Positions 37,461-46,983 of a stretch of DNA of 49,988 nucleotides are shown piece after piece. The position numbers and the translations under genes were made by a program. Positions within the stretch are counted from its first letter, which is position 1. Each line of letters begins with the position of its first letter. The stretch covers positions 1-49,988 of the forward strand of contig NZ_MCIA01000005.1 of assembly GCF_003609635.1 (NCBI RefSeq), written 5' to 3'. The notes beneath the pieces were generated by a model that made no database searches, was not told the DNA's origin, and saw nothing but the letters and a program-made list of their open reading frames with translations. Source of the stretch: Lacrimispora algidixylanolytica. Lineage in GTDB: Bacteria > Bacillota > Clostridia > Lachnospirales > Lachnospiraceae.

Positions 37461-38405
37461 ATGAGATATATAGAATCATTTCGTGATGGGATGCACGTTT
37501 CAGATGTGTTTTTATGCAAGAACAGACAGGTCTGTCTGACAAAGTCAGGTAAGGAGTATGGTAATTTGATCCTTCAGGACAAGACTGGTACCATAGATGC
37601 CAAGATATGGGATTTAGGTTCCCCAGGGATTGGAAACTTTGAACCTATGGACTATGTTTACATTGATGCGGATGTTACTGTATTTCAAAACTCCAATCAG
37701 TTAAATATCAAGCGGGCCCGCAAAGCAGATGAAGGTGAATACGTACCTGGAGATTATCTGCCTGTATCCTCTAAGGACATTGGACTTATGTATGAAGAGC
37801 TCCTTGGCTTTATCAAGTCTTTAAAAAATCCATACTTAAAGAAGCTTTTGGAAAGTTTTTTTGTAGAAGATACTGCATTTGCTAAGGCATTTCAGTTCCA
37901 TTCAGCCGCAAAAAGCGTTCATCATGGATTTGTAGGTGGACTTTTAGAGCATACATTAAGCGTAGTGAAGTTATGTGATTACTATGCAGGGTATTATCCA
38001 GTGATTAACCGTGATCTGCTTCTTACAGCAGCTATGTTTCATGATATGGGTAAGACCCAGGAACTTTCCTCATTTCCGGAGAACGATTATACGGATGATG
38101 GACAGCTTTTGGGCCACATCATCATTGGAACAGAGATGATTGGCGAAAGAATCAGAACCATACCAGGATTTCCTGTTAAGCTCACATCAGAGCTTAAGCA
38201 CTGTATTTTGGCACATCATGGAGAACTAGAATATGGATCTCCTAAAAAGCCGGCAATTATAGAGGCATTAGCTCTTAATTTTGCAGATAATACAGATGCA
38301 AAGCTGGAAACCATGATTGAAGTATTAAAAAGTGCAGGAGATAACAACGGTTGGCTTGGATACAATCGTCTCATGGAAACGAATATAAGAAAGACGACAG
38401 AATAA
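37461..38405 (+). CDS. yhaM: 3'-5' exoribonuclease YhaM family
   Basis: An N-terminal OB-fold (about 15-95; YGNLILQDKTGTIDAKIWDLG) is followed by an HD domain (about 145-300) with HHGFVGGLLEHTLSV, the metal-binding MFHDMGK, and CILAHHGELEYGSPKKP. This is the layout of YhaM/CBF1, which trims the 3' ends of short RNAs and DNA. Length 314 aa matches. GGAGG lies 6 bases before ATG 37461. It is 47 bp downstream of the HtrA-like gene and ends at a strong terminator. Confidence 0.93.
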   Translation: MRYIESFRDGMHVSDVFLCKNRQVCLTKSGKEYGNLILQDKTGTIDAKIWDLGSPGIGNFEPMDYVYIDADVTVFQNSNQLNIKRARKADEGEYVPGDYLPVSSKDIGLMYEELLGFIKSLKNPYLKKLLESFFVEDTAFAKAFQFHSAAKSVHHGFVGGLLEHTLSVVKLCDYYAGYYPVINRDLLLTAAMFHDMGKTQELSSFPENDYTDDGQLLGHIIIGTEMIGERIRTIPGFPVKLTSELKHCILAHHGELEYGSPKKPAIIEALALNFADNTDAKLETMIEVLKSAGDNNGWLGYNRLMETNIRKTTE

Positions 38406-38436
38406 GCACCTTGTTTTAGACATTGGTGTTTAAAAG

Positions 38437-38470
38437 ACAGAGGGTTGAAATTATTTCATCCTCTGTTTTT
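38437..38470 (+). terminator. Rho-independent terminator after yhaM
   Basis: ACAGAGG and TTGAAAT (38437-38451) pair with ATTTCAT and CCTCTGT (38453-38466), followed by Ts. Confidence 0.85.
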
Positions 38471-38656
38471 GCGTTCAAAATATATATTTTAGAATTTCTT
38501 TCGGTTTCTCTGTCAATCATTTTAAGATTGGTTCTTTATCCTAATAATATTAGTATAGCGAACTTGTCTGTGATAGGAAAAACAGATAGAAAAAAATAGC
38601 AATAGAAAGCATCCAAATTATATGAATCATAAAACAGGTCATGGAGGAGAGGTAGC

Positions 38657-39370
38657 ATGGACGCAAATCACATTTTACTTGTGGAAGATGATAAAGAGAT
38701 CCGAGAAGGAGTGGAAATATATTTAAGAAGCCAGGGATATGAGGTGTTCCAGGCAGCAGACGGACTAGAGGGGCTAAAAATCCTTGATAAAGAAGAGATT
38801 CACCTGGCAATCGTGGATGTGATGATGCCCAGAATGGACGGAATCACAATGACTGTAAAGCTAAGAGAGAAATACGATTTTCCAGTCATTATCCTATCGG
38901 CTAAATCCGAAGAAGTGGATAAGATCATGGGACTTAATATCGGTGCGGATGATTATGTTTCCAAACCATTTACCCCCATGGAGTTATTGGCCAGAGTTAA
39001 TTCCCAGCTAAGACGTTATAATAAATATAGGGATATGCTGGAGGCGAAGGAAGAGAAAGAGCGGAGTAATGTCTATAACATCGGAGGCCTGGAACTTAAC
39101 GAGGATACAGTAGAGGTATTTGTAGACGAAAAAGCGGTGAGGCTAACTCCCATTGAATTTAAGATACTGGCACTTTTAATGAAAAATCCAGGAAGAGTAT
39201 TTTCTGCTGAGGAAATCTATGAAAGAGTATGGAATGAACGTGCCATCAATACGGATACTATTATGGTCCATGTTAGGAAAATTCGGGAAAAGATTGAGTT
39301 GGATCCAAAGGAGCCAAAATATCTAAAGGTGGTGTGGGGAGTTGGATACAAAATTGAAAAACAGGCATAA
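38657..39370 (+). CDS. OmpR/VanR-like response regulator
   Basis: A 237-residue regulator. The receiver has ILLVEDDKEI, the phospho-Asp in AIVDVMMPRMDGI, ILSAKSEEVDK and the Lys of DDYVSKPFTPMEL. An unusually long acidic linker (LEAKEEKERSN) leads to a winged-helix domain with LTPIEFKILALLMKNPGRVFSAEEIYERVW and DTIMVHVRKIREKIE. VanR-type regulators of Lachnospiraceae look like this; a link to glycopeptide resistance is not implied. GGAGGAGAGG precedes the ATG. The kinase gene overlaps its end by 29 bp. Confidence 0.93.
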   Translation: MDANHILLVEDDKEIREGVEIYLRSQGYEVFQAADGLEGLKILDKEEIHLAIVDVMMPRMDGITMTVKLREKYDFPVIILSAKSEEVDKIMGLNIGADDYVSKPFTPMELLARVNSQLRRYNKYRDMLEAKEEKERSNVYNIGGLELNEDTVEVFVDEKAVRLTPIEFKILALLMKNPGRVFSAEEIYERVWNERAINTDTIMVHVRKIREKIELDPKEPKYLKVVWGVGYKIEKQA

Positions 39371-41603
39371 GATCAGTATATTGCTGGCGATCCTAGTGGT
39401 AATATCCGCTTCCTCAATTATGGTAGCGCTTTATCCCTATTTTAAAAATGAGTCGTCCAGATATAAAGAGCCAGTGTACCAACAACAGACCTTCTTAAAG
39501 TATCTGGTTTATGGCAATTATGTACTTTCTATGGAGCAGGCCCGCAATCATAAGGGAGATATGATATCTCCTTTTCAGTTTTTCTTTCCAAAAGCTGCCG
39601 ATGAGATGAAAAGCCAAACGGAGGAAACACTAGCTTCCGAAGAATCCGGGCAGACGGAGAACATAGTAACGGATGATAACTCAGCAAGTGAGATCGTAAT
39701 GGAGTCTAATGTGGGAGAAAATTTATCCCGTACGGATTATCTGGCTCATCTTCGCCAGATTACCATAAGGAAATATGATAACTGGAAAAGTGGCTTTGAT
39801 AGCATTAGAAATTCCATGGATTATCAGGTTTTAAATGAAAAAGGTCAGGTGATATCAGACCACTCCGGTGGAAGTGTGATTGCTGGAAATGATAAATATG
39901 TATTTCAGACCGTGCTTCAATACGATGGACTGGGCAGAATGGAAGTCGTCTCTATTCATGGAGAGAATTCAGCCAAAATCTTAACCTTATTACAAGGTTT
40001 CGGGGAAAAAGATCCTATGATGGATGATTATTGGGATGAATACTTGTATGAGGAAGATTTAAGACTGCAAAACCCTAAGAATTTAACCATATCCTATGGA
40101 TTGACTACGGAACAGATTACAGCTTTTAAGGATACTGCCAATGGTTTTACAAACAACTACGATGATTCAGAAAGCATCGTTAAAATATTAGTAGGACTTG
40201 TCTGTGCGGTTGCGGTTCTTGCGTTTTTCTTATCCTTCCTGGATGTGACATTACCAGATAGCAGTCGTATGTTTCGAACCCCGTTTGAAATAGTGGGAGG
40301 TATTGGGTGTGGCGGAGTACTCTTTGGAGCTGGTCTTACCAATCTAGTTATGACCACCAACCAGGGAAATTTATTTGAAACTCTGCTTCGGGCCAACTTT
40401 CTACCTGGGATAGCAGGGATCATGGTAAAACTTTGGAACCTTCTATGGTGGTCAATTCCCTTCGGCGTTGTTTACTGGGGCGTTTTGTGCCTGCGGGATG
40501 TATTGCGCATCGGCATCAAGCGTTATTTAAGAGAAAGGACATTAATCGGCTGGTTCTGTGGCTGGATTAAGATGTTCTCTATCAAGACCTATCATTTTGT
40601 AGGGAATATCAATCTAAGGGATCACTCAGATCGGGCGATCTTTCGCATCGTAGGAATAAACTTTTTTATCCTTGCAGTACTTAGCAGTCTCTGGTTTTTT
40701 GGAATTGGCTCGTTGTTCTTTTATTCCATATTCCTATTCCTAGTTATGAGAAAGTATTATAGGGATTTAAGTGGAAAATATAGCGCACTACTAAAAGCCA
40801 CCAATCAGATTGCAGAGGGAAATTTGGATGTAGCCATTGAAGAGGACTTAAGTATCTTTGAACCATTTAAAAGGGAGATTCAGAAAATACAATCTGGATT
40901 TAAAGTAGCTGTGGATGAGGAGGTGAAGAGTCAAAAGATGAAAACCGATTTGATCAGTAACATGTCTCATGATTTAAAAACACCCCTTACGGCTATTATC
41001 ACCTATGTAAATCTGCTAAGGGACGAACGAGTAACGCCGGAACAGAGAAAGGCTTATATCGATATCTTAGAACAGAAATCCATGCGGTTAAAATCCCTGA
41101 TTGAAGATCTTTTTGAAATTAGCAAAGCGAACAGCAACAATGTGACCTTGAATTTGGAGGATGTTGACATTGTCAGCCTCTTAAAAGAGGTAAGCCTGGA
41201 GCTAGGAGATAAAATTGAAGAATCCACCATTGATTTTCGTTGGAATTTGCCGGATGAAAAGATAGTGCTTCCTTTGGACGGACAGAAGACGTATCGTATC
41301 TTTGACAATCTTCTGACGAATATTATTAAGTACGCCATGCCAAATACAAGAGCCTATATTGATATGAAAAAAGAAGATGGATTTGTGGTCATCTGCCTTA
41401 AGAATGTATCCGCGGCTGAGTTAACCTTTAATCCCAATGAAATCACGGAGCGTTTTGCCAGAGGAGACCAGTCCAGAAACACCGAAGGATCAGGCCTTGG
41501 TATGGCCATTGCCAAAAGCTTTGTAGAGCTTCAAAATGGAAAACTTATTGTTGAAATCGAAGCAGATTTATTCCGCGTCAGCATACGCTGGCCGGTAGAA
41601 TAA
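39342..41603 (+). CDS. VanS-like sensor histidine kinase with large multi-pass sensor region
   Basis: A 753-residue kinase, much longer than usual VanS (about 370 aa). After one membrane segment (about 12-30) comes an extracytoplasmic region of some 245 residues. Several hydrophobic segments follow (about 282-302, 318-342, 357-388, 435-475). The cytoplasmic part has a HAMP-like linker, HisKA with SNMSHDLKTPLTAI (His about 543) and HATPase_c with the N-box FDNLLTNIIKYA and GSGLGMAIAKSF. The start is TTG 39342, eight bases after AAAGGTGG and inside the regulator gene; TTG 39354 is an alternative. The signal is unknown; the long external domain suggests an envelope cue. Confidence 0.88.
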   Translation: MDTKLKNRHKISILLAILVVISASSIMVALYPYFKNESSRYKEPVYQQQTFLKYLVYGNYVLSMEQARNHKGDMISPFQFFFPKAADEMKSQTEETLASEESGQTENIVTDDNSASEIVMESNVGENLSRTDYLAHLRQITIRKYDNWKSGFDSIRNSMDYQVLNEKGQVISDHSGGSVIAGNDKYVFQTVLQYDGLGRMEVVSIHGENSAKILTLLQGFGEKDPMMDDYWDEYLYEEDLRLQNPKNLTISYGLTTEQITAFKDTANGFTNNYDDSESIVKILVGLVCAVAVLAFFLSFLDVTLPDSSRMFRTPFEIVGGIGCGGVLFGAGLTNLVMTTNQGNLFETLLRANFLPGIAGIMVKLWNLLWWSIPFGVVYWGVLCLRDVLRIGIKRYLRERTLIGWFCGWIKMFSIKTYHFVGNINLRDHSDRAIFRIVGINFFILAVLSSLWFFGIGSLFFYSIFLFLVMRKYYRDLSGKYSALLKATNQIAEGNLDVAIEEDLSIFEPFKREIQKIQSGFKVAVDEEVKSQKMKTDLISNMSHDLKTPLTAIITYVNLLRDERVTPEQRKAYIDILEQKSMRLKSLIEDLFEISKANSNNVTLNLEDVDIVSLLKEVSLELGDKIEESTIDFRWNLPDEKIVLPLDGQKTYRIFDNLLTNIIKYAMPNTRAYIDMKKEDGFVVICLKNVSAAELTFNPNEITERFARGDQSRNTEGSGLGMAIAKSFVELQNGKLIVEIEADLFRVSIRWPVE

Positions 41604-41720
41604 GATATAATTTTTAAAAGTATAAAGAAAAAAGAAAATATTTTCATAAATTCTTGAAAACCCTGACAGAACTGATATACTAAAGAAAAGAGAGTACAGT
41701 ATGAAGGGAGGAAAAGAATT

Positions 41721-42860
41721 ATGATCATACAAAGCAAACGCATTTGGATTGCAGGACAGTTCATACCCGCACAGCTTAAGGTGGAAGACAAGAAGATTGA
41801 AGCAGTCTATGACTATGGAGAGCTACCTGTTCAAAAAGATTATGGGAATGATAGAATTGTTCCAGGGTTCATAGACATTCATACTCACGGAGCCTATGGA
41901 TATGATACCAATGATGGAGATCAGGAGAAGCTACTTGACTGGATGAAGCGGATTCCGCAAGAGGGAGTCACCTCCATATTACCCACTACAGTGACTCAGG
42001 TGCCAGAAGTGTTATTAAAAGCGGTTTCAAGTGTTGCCGATGTAGCGGAGTACGAGTATGAAGGTGCGGAAATTCTAGGAATTCATTTTGAAGGACCTTA
42101 CCTGGATATGAAATACAAGGGAGCTCAGCCTCCCGAAGCGATCGCTCGGGCAACGATTTCAGAGTTTAAGAAATATCAGGAAGCAGCCAGAGGCATGATT
42201 CGCTATATTACTCTGGCTCCTGAACATGATTCTGGTTTTGAGTTGACCAGATATTTAACCCAAAATGGGGTCGTTGTCAGCATGGGCCATTCCTCCGCTA
42301 CCTATGAACAGGCACTTATGGGAATTGCCAATGGTGCCACCTCCATGACTCATGTTTACAATGGAATGACTCCCTATCATCATCGTAATCCTGGTCTGGT
42401 AGGAACGGCGTTTCGGGTGAGAGATATCTACGGTGAGATCATTTGTGATGGATGTCATTCCCATGTAGCGGCGCTTAATAACTTCTTTACGGCGAAGGGG
42501 AGAGAGTATGGAATTATGGTTAGTGATTCCCTTCGAGCAAAACATTGCCCACCGGGAGGTTCTTATAAACTGGGAGGCCATGACATTGAAATTAGAGAGA
42601 ATGGTTTGGCGTATTTAAAGGGAACGGAGACGATTGCGGGAAGTACCTTAAATATGAATATGGGGCTGAAAATACTGGTAGAAGAGGCCATGGTACCTTT
42701 TGATACTGCACTTAATTCCTGTACAATTAATCCGGCTAGGTGCTTACGGGTTGATGACAGGAAGGGGCGTGTGGCAGCAGGGTATGATGCGGATTTGGTA
42801 GTGCTTACGGATTCCTATGATGTGATTCAGACTTATTGTAGAGGCGTTGCTATGTTGTAA
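41721..42860 (+). CDS. nagA: N-acetylglucosamine-6-phosphate deacetylase
   Basis: An amidohydrolase-superfamily enzyme that converts GlcNAc-6-P to GlcN-6-P and acetate. Motifs: VPGFIDIHTHGAYGYDT with the HxH metal site, EILGIHFEGPYLD with the metal-binding Glu, VVSMGHSSATY and ATSMTHVYNGMTPYHHRNPG (metal His and substrate loop), EIICDGCHSH, and MVSDSLRAKHCPPG with the catalytic Asp. The length of 379 aa is normal. GGGAGG precedes the ATG. No nagB or GlcNAc transporter gene lies beside it; a terminator follows at once, so it is a single-gene unit here. Confidence 0.94.
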   Translation: MIIQSKRIWIAGQFIPAQLKVEDKKIEAVYDYGELPVQKDYGNDRIVPGFIDIHTHGAYGYDTNDGDQEKLLDWMKRIPQEGVTSILPTTVTQVPEVLLKAVSSVADVAEYEYEGAEILGIHFEGPYLDMKYKGAQPPEAIARATISEFKKYQEAARGMIRYITLAPEHDSGFELTRYLTQNGVVVSMGHSSATYEQALMGIANGATSMTHVYNGMTPYHHRNPGLVGTAFRVRDIYGEIICDGCHSHVAALNNFFTAKGREYGIMVSDSLRAKHCPPGGSYKLGGHDIEIRENGLAYLKGTETIAGSTLNMNMGLKILVEEAMVPFDTALNSCTINPARCLRVDDRKGRVAAGYDADLVVLTDSYDVIQTYCRGVAML

Positions 42861-42866
42861 TGGTTG

Positions 42867-42909
42867 GCTGAGTAGTCGGTGGTGTTTTGCCGGGTGCTCA
42901 GCTTTTTTT
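42867..42909 (+). terminator. Rho-independent terminator after nagA
   Basis: GCTGAG (42867-42872) pairs with CTCAGC (42897-42902), with further GTCGG/CCGGG-type pairing inside, followed by seven Ts. Confidence 0.83.
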
Positions 42910-43048
42910 GTATCGCTATGGGGAAACATTATTTTATTCATTTAAATGCGATGATATTATTGAAATATAGTGAGCATGAGTAAAGATAATGGTATACTGG
43001 TTATATAAATGGAAAATGGATAATCAAAATATTTATGAGGTGAAAGAT

Positions 43049-43411
43049 ATGAAAAGGATATTGTATGAGATTTTACCATATATAGCTATATTGCTAGTCT
43101 GTTTATTTAATGCAAGAAATATTATTACAGGAACGGGTAATCCCATTATTAGAAAATATGGAAAATTGACAGACCAAGAAAAGGAACTTTATGATAGTTT
43201 AAAAGTTAAAATGTCTCAACTTTTATATGTCCTGTCTCTGGCTATTTTGACTGTTCTTGCATTTGTATTTTCGGTAATTTATCCTAATATCATTTTGCCT
43301 AAGATGTTTATAGTATGTTATCTGGTAGAGATAGTAGTGCTTTTGATCTTTTCAGAAACAAAATGGATACTAAATTTGTTTTGTAAGAAAAGTAGGATTA
43401 GTAATTTATAA
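43049..43411 (+). CDS. Small membrane protein of unknown function (120 aa)
   Basis: ATG 43049 is six bases after GAGGTG. A longer frame from ATG 42989 has no ribosome site. The product has three hydrophobic segments: about 8-24 (YIAILLVCLFNARNI), 55-78 (LYVLSLAILTVLAFVFSVIY) and 83-103 (MFIVCYLVEIVVLLIF). Between the first two lies a charged stretch (YGKLTDQEKELYDSLKVK), and the tail is basic. No family is recognised. Codon use is AT-richer than in neighbouring genes, which may point to recent acquisition. It converges on phoU, with a bidirectional hairpin between them. Confidence 0.6.
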   Translation: MKRILYEILPYIAILLVCLFNARNIITGTGNPIIRKYGKLTDQEKELYDSLKVKMSQLLYVLSLAILTVLAFVFSVIYPNIILPKMFIVCYLVEIVVLLIFSETKWILNLFCKKSRISNL

Positions 43412-43439
43412 TTACTTGGAATCAAACTGGTATAAGTGA

Positions 43440-43600
43440 GGATTACTTATGCTGTAGGGGAGCAGTTGTAAGTCCGCAGTGCCAAGCTCGAATCCGCTGC
43501 GCTCCTTCTCGCTTGACGGCTGTCGCCGTATGCCCTAAATATCAAAAGAGAGTCTAAAAATGCAAGCATTCTTAGACTCTCTTCCGATTTTTAGGGCGCA
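43440..43600. other. Highly structured intergenic element with bidirectional terminator
   Basis: AAGAGAGTCTAA (43546-43557) pairs with TTAGACTCTCTT (43572-43583), with AATGC/GCATT inside, and Ts follow on both strands. Outside it GCCCTAAA (43532-43539) pairs with TTTAGGGC (about 43590-43597). To the left, on the minus strand, ACGGC/GCCGT, CGCAG/CTGCG and GGAGC/GCTCC (about 43455-43530) nest in a GC-rich stretch unlike its AT-rich surroundings. Part of it serves the convergent small gene and phoU as terminator; the GC-rich part is unexplained. Confidence 0.6.
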
Positions 43601-43612
43601 TTGCTCATAGCT

Positions 43613-44275
43613 TTACAAGATCCTTACATTCTTCAAAGCACCGGTCATGGCGAATTCTGTCCATTCGCAGACATTTACGGCATGATCCCCAATACGCTCT
43701 AAGTATTTGGCTATCATAAGCAGGTCAATACACTGGTCAATTTGTTCCGTAGACTGCTTTAACAAATCCACCACATCCGTTTTAACCTTGTCAAATAATT
43801 CATCCACCACATCATCTTGCTGTTCGATCTGTCTAGCTGTCTCTAAATTCTGAGTGATGAAAGCATCGATAGAGCAGCGCACCATTTCCCGAGCAGCATT
43901 GGCCATAGTTGGAATGTGACGCACTACATGATAAACGTGCTCTCCCTTAATGCGAAGGATCAGTTCAGCAATATCGGAAGCGTGATCACCGATACGCTCT
44001 AAGTCTGTTACCACTTTAAGGGCACTGGATACGACTCTTAGGTCACCAGCGACTGGCTGTTGGCGAAGGATTAGAGAAAGACAGCGAGCTTCAATGGAAC
44101 GCTCCAGATCATTGATGGTGCGATCACCCTTAATAATATCTTCTGCTTTTTCAAAATCCTGATCTTCAAATGCGATAAAGCACTGTTCAATGGAGTTTTC
44201 CACCATTTGTCCCATTTCTTTAATATCTTCATTTAAAAGATTTAATTCATGATCATAATTCACTCTGGTTGTCAT
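43613..44275 (-). CDS. phoU: Phosphate transport accessory regulator PhoU
   Basis: A 220-residue all-helical protein with two PhoU repeats. Each carries the metal-binding signature: VVTDLERIGDHASDIAE (about 86-102) and IAKYLERIGDHAVNVCE (about 189-205). PhoU links the Pst transporter to PhoR-type signalling and limits phosphate uptake. ATG 44275 is seven bases from GGAG and is preferred to the adjacent GTG 44278. It is the last gene of pstSCAB-phoU, 35 bp after pstB. Confidence 0.96.
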   Translation of the reverse strand: MTTRVNYDHELNLLNEDIKEMGQMVENSIEQCFIAFEDQDFEKAEDIIKGDRTINDLERSIEARCLSLILRQQPVAGDLRVVSSALKVVTDLERIGDHASDIAELILRIKGEHVYHVVRHIPTMANAAREMVRCSIDAFITQNLETARQIEQQDDVVDELFDKVKTDVVDLLKQSTEQIDQCIDLLMIAKYLERIGDHAVNVCEWTEFAMTGALKNVRIL

Positions 44276-44310
44276 CACGATTCTCCTTTATTCTTCTGCT
44301 ATCATATCCA

Positions 44311-45075
44311 TCAACCGAAACGACCGGTAATATAATCTTCCGTTCTCTTATCCTTAGGTACCGTAAACAGCTCTGTCGTAGGAGCGTACTCCACGATTTC
44401 CCCTACAAGGAAGAATGCAGTATGATCAGCGATTCTGGTTGCTTGCTGCATGTTATGGGTTACGATAGCAACGGTATACTTTTCTTTTAGTTCATCCATC
44501 AAATCTTCAATCTTTAAGGTGGAAATAGGATCGAGAGCAGAGGTTGGTTCGTCCATTAACAAAACCTCTGGTTCAACGGCTAAGGCTCTGGCGATACAAA
44601 GACGCTGCTGTTGTCCTCCGGAAAGGCCCAATGCTGATTTTTTCAAACGGCTAGAAACTTCCTCCCAAAGGGCGGCTCCCTTTAAGCTCTTTTCCACAAT
44701 GTCGTCAAGTTCAGACTTATTCTTGATTCCATGAATTCGGGGGCCATAAGCCACGTTATCATAAATACTCATAGGAAATGGGTTAGGCTGCTGAAATACC
44801 ATACCAATTTTCTTGCGAAGAAGGGTAGTGTCCACTCTTTGATCGTAGATGTTTTCCCCATCCAGAAGAACTTCTCCTTCGATTTTTACATTAGGAACCA
44901 AATCGTTCATACGATTTAATGTCTTTAAATAGGTAGACTTTCCACAGCCAGAAGGACCAATAAAAGCGGTGATTTTATTGGTGTAAAGCTCCAAGTTCAC
45001 ATCCTTTAATGCGTGGTTGCTACCATAATATAAATTTAAGTTGCTGGAAGATATCTTAACGGTGTTAGTATTCAC
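44311..45075 (-). CDS. pstB: Phosphate ABC transporter ATP-binding protein
   Basis: The ABC ATPase that drives high-affinity phosphate import. Walker [23 protein letters not shown]-loop [20 protein letters not shown] (characteristic of PstB), signature [16 protein letters not shown], Walker [14 protein letters not shown] and the H-loop VTHNMQQA are all present. 254 aa is the usual length. The start is GTG 45075, overlapping the pstA stop by 4 bp (GTGA), so translation is coupled. Confidence 0.97.
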   Translation of the reverse strand: MNTNTVKISSSNLNLYYGSNHALKDVNLELYTNKITAFIGPSGCGKSTYLKTLNRMNDLVPNVKIEGEVLLDGENIYDQRVDTTLLRKKIGMVFQQPNPFPMSIYDNVAYGPRIHGIKNKSELDDIVEKSLKGAALWEEVSSRLKKSALGLSGGQQQRLCIARALAVEPEVLLMDEPTSALDPISTLKIEDLMDELKEKYTVAIVTHNMQQATRIADHTAFFLVGEIVEYAPTTELFTVPKDKRTEDYITGRFG

Positions 45076-45980
45076 GATTCTTTGACCTCCGTGTTGAATT
45101 TATGGGAAAGGAATTTTGCAAGTCCGTTAATGGCCAGAACAATGACTAAAAGGACAACAGCAATTCCGAAGGCTTCCGAGTATTTGGCCTTTTGCATACA
45201 TAAGTAAAGCTGGATCGTTAGAGTACCGCCAGATTCAAAGACCTTTCCGAAAAAGTCTTTGGGAAGAAGATATCCACTTCCAGCCGTAAATAATAGTGCT
45301 GCAGATTCTCCAACGATTCGTCCAATGGCAAGAATAATTCCAGTTACAATACCTGGCATGGCGCTTGGAAGTAATATCGTGCGGATCATATACCATTTGG
45401 TGGCGCCGATTCCAAGAGCACCGGAACGATAACTGACAGGAACCGTCTTTAAGGCTTCCTGAGTGGTCCTGGTAATAAGTGGCAAAACCATGATGGCCAG
45501 GGTCAGGGCACCTGTTAAGATAGAATAGCCCAGTCCAAGAGTGATTCCAAAGAATACATAACCAAACAAACCAAAGATAATGGACGGGATACCCGCCAAG
45601 GTTTCCGTGGTAAACTCGATGATACGAACTATTTTACCACCTTTTGCATATTCATTCAAATAGATTGCAGCCCCTACTCCAAGAGGTGTTGCGATCAATA
45701 GGGTAATAACTATAATGTACAGAGTATTTACAATATTTCCAATAATTCCGAAAGTTCCTTTAATGGTACTGGGAACACTTGTTAAGAACGTAAGACTGAT
45801 GGCTGGAATCCCTCGAACAAATACATACCCCATAATTCCCACCAGTACAAGAATAGAGATGGAAGCGCACAGATAAATGAGAACCAGTAAAACAGAGTCT
45901 GAGATCCGACTCCTCTTATTATAAATACTGTTAGAAGTAGAAACTCCATGCTGAGCGGGCAGTACCACTTGATTAATCAT
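45072..45980 (-). CDS. pstA: Phosphate ABC transporter permease PstA
   Basis: A 302-residue inner-membrane protein with six main hydrophobic segments and the binding-protein-dependent transport signature, with the EAA-like loop [55 protein letters not shown] is typical of PstA/PstC. It pairs with PstC to form the channel. ATG 45980 follows AAAGGAG and overlaps the end of pstC by 8 bp. Confidence 0.96.
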   Translation of the reverse strand: MINQVVLPAQHGVSTSNSIYNKRSRISDSVLLVLIYLCASISILVLVGIMGYVFVRGIPAISLTFLTSVPSTIKGTFGIIGNIVNTLYIIVITLLIATPLGVGAAIYLNEYAKGGKIVRIIEFTTETLAGIPSIIFGLFGYVFFGITLGLGYSILTGALTLAIMVLPLITRTTQEALKTVPVSYRSGALGIGATKWYMIRTILLPSAMPGIVTGIILAIGRIVGESAALLFTAGSGYLLPKDFFGKVFESGGTLTIQLYLCMQKAKYSEAFGIAVVLLVIVLAINGLAKFLSHKFNTEVKES

Positions 45981-46908
45981 GTTGTGCGTCTCCTTTCTTT
46001 AAAATATTGTTCAGCGATATGTTAATAATCATTATAAATGCAAACAGGATAAGTCCAATGGTAAAGAGGACCTGCTTATGAAGACCAGAAGAGTATGACA
46101 TTTCAGAAACAATGGCCGTAGTCAGGAATCTAACAGAGTTAAAAGGAAGTGGGATATTGACCGAGCTTCCAGAAACCAAGCTGATAGCCATTGCTTCTCC
46201 GATGGCACGGCCTGTTCCAAGAACAACCGCAGTGACAATACCAGACTTAGCTGCCGGTATAACAACGTGAAAAATAGTCTGTATCTGTGTGCCGCCAAGA
46301 GCTAAAGAAGCACTTCTTAAATGCTGTGGAACGGAACGAAGAGCCGTTTCACTGATGTTGATAACCGTAGGAAGAATCATAAGAGACAAAACCAAAACGG
46401 CAGAGATTAAGTTTGCACCTCCCGTAAACTGGTGAGTCGTAGATCCGGCAAAAATTTTTAATTCCAGCTTATACATAAGCGGATTCAATACCAAGATGCC
46501 AAGAAGTCCATAAATAACGGAAGGAATGCCAGCTAGAAGTTCAACTGCAGGCCGCACAATCTTGGTAAGCTTTGGGGGAGCTACTTCAGCAAGGAAGACA
46601 GCAGTCATGACTCCAACGGGAACGCCGATCAAAATTGCCATGGCGGTACCAATAATAGAGGTCAAAATAACATAGAGAATACCAAAGCTTGGAGAAGCAG
46701 CCGTAGGCATCCAGGTGGAACCAAATAAAATATCAAGAATACCAACTTTAAAAAGTGCCGGGGTTCCGCTTATGAGCATGTATAAAGAGATTGAGGCCAC
46801 AGCCAGAACAGCAAAGAAGCCGCAGATAGTAAAAATAACCTCTGCAGCGCGTTCTATTCCTGATTTACTTCCGTGGCCACTGAATATGGAATATGTCTTT
46901 GGTTGCAT
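45973..46908 (-). CDS. pstC: Phosphate ABC transporter permease PstC
   Basis: A 311-residue membrane protein with six main hydrophobic segments and an EAA-like loop (ALRSVPQHLRSASLALGGTQIQTIFHVVIPAAKSGI), and VELLAGIPSVIYGLLG. AAAGGAG lies seven to eight bases before ATG 46908; the in-frame TTG 46926 overlaps that site and is rejected. It is separated from pstS by a hairpin with a T-run (46925-46963), which probably keeps its level below that of the binding protein. Confidence 0.96.
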   Translation of the reverse strand: MQPKTYSIFSGHGSKSGIERAAEVIFTICGFFAVLAVASISLYMLISGTPALFKVGILDILFGSTWMPTAASPSFGILYVILTSIIGTAMAILIGVPVGVMTAVFLAEVAPPKLTKIVRPAVELLAGIPSVIYGLLGILVLNPLMYKLELKIFAGSTTHQFTGGANLISAVLVLSLMILPTVINISETALRSVPQHLRSASLALGGTQIQTIFHVVIPAAKSGIVTAVVLGTGRAIGEAMAISLVSGSSVNIPLPFNSVRFLTTAIVSEMSYSSGLHKQVLFTIGLILFAFIMIINISLNNILKKGDAQHD

Positions 46909-46924
46909 ATAAGTAGCTCCTTTC

Positions 46925-46963
46925 AAAAACGGGGACGCAACGTAGTTTGCCAGCTGCGTCCCC
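46925..46963 (-). terminator. Intra-operon terminator/attenuator between pstS and pstC
   Basis: On the minus strand GGGGACGCA (46963-46955) pairs with TGCGTCCCC (46939-46931), a 9-bp GC-rich stem, followed by CG and five Ts. It lies just after pstS and 17 bp before pstC. Confidence 0.75.
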
Positions 46964-46983
46964 AGGAATTATCTATTAGTCGA

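Noticed and set aside
38657-41603. VanR/VanS-like pair plus the VanW protein at 16708 as a vancomycin resistance locus
   Set aside because: No vanH, vanA-type ligase or vanX is present, the genes are 20 kb apart, and these families are common in susceptible clostridia.
43440-43530. tRNA-like stretch (GCTCGAATCC resembles a T-arm)
   Set aside because: No acceptor stem, anticodon arm or D-arm can be folded around it.
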